Positions 13,131 through 16,973 of a DNA stretch of 16,973 bases are shown one piece after another. Location of the stretch: contig JBDRNZ010000026.1 of the NCBI GenBank assembly GCA_043810515.1, forward strand, positions 1 through 16,973, given 5' to 3'. Position numbers and translations under genes: made by a program. Under the pieces are notes generated by a model, which did no database searches, was not told where the DNA came from, and saw only the letters and a program-made list of their open reading frames with translations. The stretch is from WJKQ01 sp043810515. Lineage in GTDB: Bacteria; Patescibacteriota; Gracilibacteria; UBA1369; LOWO2-01-FULL-3. Each line of letters starts with the position of its first letter. The first letter of the stretch is position 1.

Positions 13131-14372
13131 ATGGAGGATATTAATAAAAAACCGGTCGAGAGTGAGGATTATGTTATAGAGGGCGCGGGAAGCGGGACCG
13201 ATGTACTTGCAAGGGTTAAGATGGGAGCACGGAAGAAAGAGGACGAGGTGATATACGGTGTTTACAATAATGCCGGAAAGGGATTTTTTGTGAAGCTTAA
13301 CGATTTTCTGATAGACAGATCAAAGATTTCACTGAGAGACAAGTCGTATTTTTTCCATATGCTTGCGGTGATGGTGGATGCCGGAATTCCTGTTGTGGCG
13401 GCGGTAAAATCTCTTGCCGGAAGGAGCGAAAATCCCAAGTTCAAAAGGGTTTTGCGTACAATTGCATATAACTGTGAGCAGGGAGCTTCTTTGTCCGATG
13501 CGATGACGCGTTTTGATGAGGTTTTTGATGATGCCGAGATCGGAATAGTAAAGTCGGGCGAAGCTACGGGACGTCTGCATGTCATGCTTTTTAAGCTTTC
13601 CGAACAGCTTGATAAAAAACACGAGCTTAGCATGAAATTGTGGGGGGCTGCTGTTTATCCGATTGCGGTTTTGTCAGTTTTGATACTTGTAATGATCGGA
13701 ATGCTGGTGTGGATTTTTCCGACACTGCTTACTCTTCTTAAGGAAGGCGGTATCTCGGAGCAAAATCTTCCTCTTGCGACGAAAATTCTTATCGGACTTC
13801 AGAATGCCGTGGTTAATTATTGGTGGGCGATACTGCTTGTGATATTCGGTGTTTATGGACTTTTTAATGTTTATTTAGGAAGTGATAGGGGTGCTGTGAG
13901 ATGGGATTACGTGAAACTTCGTATGCCTGTCGTGGGAACTCTTCTGCGAAAAATCTTTGTGTTGAGATTTGTGAGTCTTCTTGGCCTTCTTATTGAGTCG
14001 GGACTTCCCGTCATCAGGGCGATAAAAATTGCCGGAACTTCGCTTTCGAACAGAGTTTACAGGCTTAAAGCACAGGAAGTTATAAATTTTGTAAGCAAAG
14101 GAGGGAAAATATCCGATAGTATGGCGGACAGCACGTTTTTATTTCCACCGGAAATTGTGGAGATGATCAGGGTGGGAGAGGCTTCGGCCAATCTCGCCAA
14201 GGTTTCGGAGAAAGTTTCCGATCAGTACGAAAGGGAAATTGACAACAGTCTTAAGAAACTTTCTTCTGTGTTTGAGCCTCTGATGATTTTGATTGTTGGT
14301 GTTTTTGTGGCCCTTCTCGCGCTGGCGATTATGGCTCCGATATTTAATCTGAGCTCGACAGTCGGTACTTAA
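13131..14372 (+). CDS. pilC: Type IV pilus inner-membrane platform protein PilC (GspF family)
   Basis: PilC is the polytopic platform that couples the cytosolic assembly ATPase to pilin insertion. The 413-residue length is typical. After a cytosolic tail (1-70), two T2SSF domains repeat: the first at ~75-198 (FFHMLAVMVDAGIPVVAAV, then a K-S-G-E-A-T-G-R-L motif at 141-149), the second at ~278-400 (FVSLLGLLIESGLPVIRAI, then R-V-G-E-A-S-A-N-L at 347-355). Membrane helices are at ~172-199, 225-247 and 382-404. The duplicated G-E-A motifs are diagnostic. The assembly ATPase genes pilB/pilT are not in this window, so the partner is encoded elsewhere. The gene starts 9 nt after pilO with no SD; a GspH-like pilin follows after 9 nt. 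Confidence 0.95.
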   Translation: MEDINKKPVESEDYVIEGAGSGTDVLARVKMGARKKEDEVIYGVYNNAGKGFFVKLNDFLIDRSKISLRDKSYFFHMLAVMVDAGIPVVAAVKSLAGRSENPKFKRVLRTIAYNCEQGASLSDAMTRFDEVFDDAEIGIVKSGEATGRLHVMLFKLSEQLDKKHELSMKLWGAAVYPIAVLSVLILVMIGMLVWIFPTLLTLLKEGGISEQNLPLATKILIGLQNAVVNYWWAILLVIFGVYGLFNVYLGSDRGAVRWDYVKLRMPVVGTLLRKIFVLRFVSLLGLLIESGLPVIRAIKIAGTSLSNRVYRLKAQEVINFVSKGGKISDSMADSTFLFPPEIVEMIRVGEASANLAKVSEKVSDQYEREIDNSLKKLSSVFEPLMILIVGVFVALLALAIMAPIFNLSSTVGT

Positions 14373-14381
14373 AAAAATAAA

Positions 14382-15065
14382 ATGAGTTTTAAATCGTGTA
14401 AAAAAAAAGGTTTTACGCTTGTGGAGCTTCTGGTTGTGATGTCGATTGTCGGGGTTCTTTCCATGCTGGCCGTTAACGGATACACGCAGTATAGGAGAAG
14501 CACTTTGCTTGATTTGTCCGCGGATAATATTGTTTCCCAGCTTTATGAATTCAAAGATAAAACTTTGCATGGAAATTTTGGCGGGGAAAAATTTGAAGAG
14601 ATAAAATCGGAAATTGAGGCAGGAGGACCTGACGGGGAAAGGGCGATGCCCGATTCGGGCGCGGCGAAATGTTACGGGGTTTATTTCAAAGCGGGCGAGC
14701 TTCCGCGAAGTTATGAGCTTGAATATAGTGGCAAGAAAACATGGGATGAAGTTTTCGGTGTTTTTGAAGATGTGAAGTGTGGTGATGATTTTAATCCTGC
14801 TGATCCGGAGGCCGGAGCGCTTTTGGAACTGGACGAGGCGGTTTCGATTGAAGATATAAAGGATTTTAACGGAAACCATCTTGATGATTTTAAAGTTTTG
14901 TTTATTCCGCCGGATGGCGAAGTCTTGGCAAAAAGTTCAGGCAATGTGATGTCGGGAAAAATTGTTTTGACTGTTAAGTACGGCGTGAGTGACGAGTCCC
15001 AGTTCAAAAGAAATATTACAATTGATCTTAAATCCGGTACCGCTGAAGTAAGTTATTTTGAATAA
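14382..15065 (+). CDS. GspH/FimT-like minor pilin (pseudopilin)
   Basis: This is a class III signal-peptide protein: a basic leader with KKKG ending at G10 is followed by FTLVELLVVMSIVGVL, so prepilin peptidase should cut between G10 and F11. The mature protein has the N-methylated Phe and the conserved Glu at +5 (E15). The hydrophobic spine runs to ~30, then a globular domain of ~190 residues with two cysteines (C97, C133) that could form a loop. As first of four minor pilins behind pilC it matches the FimT/GspH position in minor-pilin priming clusters. The globular part is too divergent to name more closely. Codons 7-9, directly before the cleavage site, are an uninterrupted run of nine A. 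The gene ends one base before the next ATG. Confidence 0.88.
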   Translation: MSFKSCKKKGFTLVELLVVMSIVGVLSMLAVNGYTQYRRSTLLDLSADNIVSQLYEFKDKTLHGNFGGEKFEEIKSEIEAGGPDGERAMPDSGAAKCYGVYFKAGELPRSYELEYSGKKTWDEVFGVFEDVKCGDDFNPADPEAGALLELDEAVSIEDIKDFNGNHLDDFKVLFIPPDGEVLAKSSGNVMSGKIVLTVKYGVSDESQFKRNITIDLKSGTAEVSYFE

Positions 15066-15066
15066 A

Positions 15067-15723
15067 ATGCGCAAAAATTTTCGAAAATCAGTAAAAAATA
15101 CAGCCGGATTTACGCTAACCGAGGTGATGATCGGTATCATGATTTTGACCGTGGCAATCGTGACGGCGACGAATCTTCTTGTCGGACTGATCAGTACGAA
15201 CAGGAATAATGTTATGACTCTTCAGGCTTATTATCTGGCGCAGGAGGGGATTGAGGCTGTGCGCAATATAAGAGACACGAACTGGCTTCATAATGATGAT
15301 TTTAAAGGAAGCATGGAAACCGGCAATTCGTATGGGATTTTTCTGAAAAGCGAGGGATGGAAAAGTTCCGTGGCTGTCAGTGTTTCCGATCAGTCCGGTC
15401 TTATGGCTTATTCTCCGTGGGAAATAAATTCGGCCGGAGATACTGATTCTGTGAGAAATTTTGATCCGTCTTTCGCGCTTGGTATCAATGATGATTTCGG
15501 ATCGCATTATTATTCCACTGCTGCGCTGAAGAGGGACTCGGATGTTGTTTTTTACAGGCATATCGACGTTTTGCCGGCGTGCGGCAGTGAGATTTCGAGA
15601 GCGGACAGTGATTGTGAAAATTTTATGCTTGCGAGGGCCGTCGTTGACTGGCACGACGGAACAAAAGACCGTGAACTGCATATTGATGCTATTTTGAGTA
15701 ACTGGAAAAACGGAGCTTTATAA
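15067..15723 (+). CDS. PilV-like minor pilin
   Basis: The 218-residue protein has a basic leader and a prepilin peptidase site G14/F15 followed by TLTEVMIGIMILTVAIV, with Glu at +5 (E19). The segment AYYLAQEGIEAVRNIRDTNW at 54-73 resembles the A-x-x-L-A-x-x-G-I-E/Q stretch seen after the spine of PilV/GspI-type minor pilins. C172 and C183 are close enough for a small disulfide loop. The start is the ATG at 15067, one base after the previous stop; an in-frame TTG at 15058 inside the previous gene is less likely. It probably joins the tip-forming priming complex with its three neighbours. Confidence 0.85.
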   Translation: MRKNFRKSVKNTAGFTLTEVMIGIMILTVAIVTATNLLVGLISTNRNNVMTLQAYYLAQEGIEAVRNIRDTNWLHNDDFKGSMETGNSYGIFLKSEGWKSSVAVSVSDQSGLMAYSPWEINSAGDTDSVRNFDPSFALGINDDFGSHYYSTAALKRDSDVVFYRHIDVLPACGSEISRADSDCENFMLARAVVDWHDGTKDRELHIDAILSNWKNGAL

Positions 15724-15731
15724 ATAAATTT

Positions 15732-16415
15732 ATGCGAAGAAAAATTCGACAACAAAAAGGCCTGCCCGGCGATAGACGGGGATTCACACTGATAGAATTG
15801 CTTATCGCAATGTCGATATTCATTACTTTTGTCGGAGTTCTGATCGGTTCGTATACCAGCATCGTCCAGTCGCAGAGAGAGGCGAATAATTATCGTATGA
15901 TGTATTCCGAGGCGAGACGTGTTTTTGACAAACTGACGGCGGAAATCCGAAGCGGGGAGATTTATTATCCCGGGCAGAGCGGAGGCTTACGGTATGCCGG
16001 GTCGTCTGACAGGCTTGATCTTGTTTCCATGGATGGAGATCGCGTCGTGAGTTTTGTTTATGATTCCGAAAGCGGCCGGATTTTGTTTTTGGAGAAAATC
16101 GTGGCCGATACAACAGGTTATTTTTTGAATTCCGGAATGAGTAGCGGAGGTGCGAATGTTTCCGAGTTCAGCGTTTTCGTGTCGCCCGCGGGTGATCCGT
16201 ATGCTGAAGAAAATATTTATGCGGATTCTTTGCAGTTTCAGCCGAAAGTTACCGTTTATGCTGAATTTGAAGGCAAGAAACTTAATAGCGGCGATCCTTA
16301 CATGATCGATATGCAGACCACGGTTTCTTCGAGGCTTTACACGGCTTCGCCGGGACTTGCTGGGGTTGGAAATCTTCCCGATCCGGATTCTTATTTTGTT
16401 AATTCATCCGAATGA
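15732..16415 (+). CDS. PilW/GspJ-like minor pilin
   Basis: The 227-residue protein has a long basic leader ending DRRG, a cleavage site G17/F18, and the spine TLIELLIAMSIFITFVGVLIG with Glu at +5 (E22). The S-E-A-R-R-V-F-D-K-L segment after the spine and the S-S-D-R-L-D-L strand fit PilW/GspJ-type proteins, which usually lie between PilV- and PilX-like genes, as here. The tail is acidic and proline-rich, ending D-P-D-S-Y-F-V-N-S-S-E. The stop TGA overlaps the next ATG by four bases (ATGA), so translation is likely coupled to the PilX-like gene. Confidence 0.85.
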   Translation: MRRKIRQQKGLPGDRRGFTLIELLIAMSIFITFVGVLIGSYTSIVQSQREANNYRMMYSEARRVFDKLTAEIRSGEIYYPGQSGGLRYAGSSDRLDLVSMDGDRVVSFVYDSESGRILFLEKIVADTTGYFLNSGMSSGGANVSEFSVFVSPAGDPYAEENIYADSLQFQPKVTVYAEFEGKKLNSGDPYMIDMQTTVSSRLYTASPGLAGVGNLPDPDSYFVNSSE

Positions 16416-16973
16416 TAAAGTGTTTTGATCAAATTCGGAGAAACAAAAACGGCACGGCCCTGCTGGTCGCGCTGCTTGTAATGGGCGTTTTGCTTGCCAT
16501 ATCCCTGTCGCTGTCGAGCCTTATTTTTAGGGAAGTTTATGCGACAAAGGGACTTACGGATGCGGGACGGGCTTATTATGCGGCTGAATCCGCCGTGGAG
16601 GAAGCGCTTTATTATATTGATACGAAACTTCCGGGCTGGGAGCCTTCCGAGAATCAAAAAATCGGCGAAGTGGGCGATATGGCGGTTTTCGAATATGATG
16701 TGAAAAATCAATGCAATTCTTATCCGTGTCTTGATTCCGATGAATACAATTATGAAAGTATGTTTCCGTATCAGTTTTATGACGTTCTTGATCTTGATGA
16801 AAGCATTACGATTCCGCTTTTTGCGGTTGATGGCGGGGAGGTTGTTCCTGTGAAAAACTTCACTGTTGAATTTTTCGCGAATTTTGATCCGAAAAGAGAT
16901 TTGAAATTTGAGAACGTGCAGGATATTTCCGGGTGGGATGTTCTGAGGTGGAAAGTTTTTGGAATGATAAACA
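16412..16973 (+). CDS. PilX/GspK-like minor pilin, N-terminal 187 residues (runs off window)
   Basis: The open frame from the ATG at 16412 continues past the right edge. It begins with a basic leader, a class III cleavage site NKNG/TALLVALLVMG (G14/T15) and a hydrophobic spine to ~39. The +5 position of the mature protein is Val, not Glu, as in PilX/GspK-type tip pilins, which often lack this Glu. The segment AYYAAESAVEEALYYID at 54-70 matches the A-A-E-S-x-x-E-x-A pattern of the PilX N-terminal family. Two cysteines (near 101 and 106) lie in the globular part. It is the fourth minor pilin in the row and overlaps the PilW-like gene by four bases. The full length and any C-terminal adhesin-like domain are unknown. 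Confidence 0.85.
   Translation, partial: MIKCFDQIRRNKNGTALLVALLVMGVLLAISLSLSSLIFREVYATKGLTDAGRAYYAAESAVEEALYYIDTKLPGWEPSENQKIGEVGDMAVFEYDVKNQCNSYPCLDSDEYNYESMFPYQFYDVLDLDESITIPLFAVDGGEVVPVKNFTVEFFANFDPKRDLKFENVQDISGWDVLRWKVFGMIN

Noticed and set aside
14139..14879. Minus-strand open frame (~246 codons) opposite pilC and the GspH-like pilin
   Set aside because: It spans the junction of two well-supported plus-strand genes and is rich in His/Arg/Asn/Lys, as expected of antisense sequence.
5938..16415. UGA recoded as glycine (Gracilibacteria/Absconditabacteria code)
   Set aside because: FtcD, FtsH and the PilW-like protein all end at TGA exactly where their families end, and no conserved Gly in the proteins read here requires UGA.

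Overview
The window reads as an ordinary stretch of bacterial chromosome, most likely from a Patescibacteria/CPR-type organism. The clues are very compact gene packing, start sites with A-rich leaders and no Shine-Dalgarno sequence, a type IV pilus cluster with small divergent minor pilins, and a stand-alone glutamate formimidoyltransferase. This placement is inference from gene content and style; no marker gene here fixes the phylum. FtcD, FtsH and the PilW-like gene all end in TGA, so UGA is a stop and the UGA-glycine code of Gracilibacteria/Absconditabacteria does not apply.

Layout. Everything from 1 to 11870 is on the minus strand. In transcription order it is: RNHCP-domain zinc protein, tilS, ftsH, an Hsp20 chaperone and galU as one tightly packed unit; then a TPR protein and ftcD behind their own promoter; then the RNase P RNA (rnpB) with a near-consensus promoter; then a polyprenyl-phosphate sugar transferase starting 16 nt after rnpB; then secA; then the 5' part of purL, which runs off the left edge. 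At about 11.9 kb the strand switches at two back-to-back promoters whose -35 hexamers overlap by one base. From 11969 to the right edge the plus strand carries a type IV pilus assembly operon: PilN-like, PilO-like, PilC, then four class III signal-peptide proteins (GspH/FimT-, PilV-, PilW- and PilX-like). The last is cut by the window edge.

How the genes fit together. The right half builds the inner-membrane platform (PilN/O/C) and the minor-pilin priming complex of a type IV pilus. The ATPases, PilM, the major pilin and the prepilin peptidase are not in view. The left half is housekeeping: protein export (SecA), membrane protein quality control (FtsH, Hsp20), tRNA maturation (TilS, RNase P), UDP-glucose supply and surface glycan initiation (GalU, sugar transferase), and folate/purine metabolism (FtcD, PurL).

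There is no gene-free stretch over 300 bases. I see no tRNA, insertion sequence, CRISPR array, phage gene or defence system, and no intrinsic terminator. I found no convincing new multi-gene system. The observations most worth a second look are four copies of one GC-rich palindrome inside rnpB, the RNHCP-tilS overlap, the apparently tail-less PilN, the lone FtcD, and consistent SD-less start sites.
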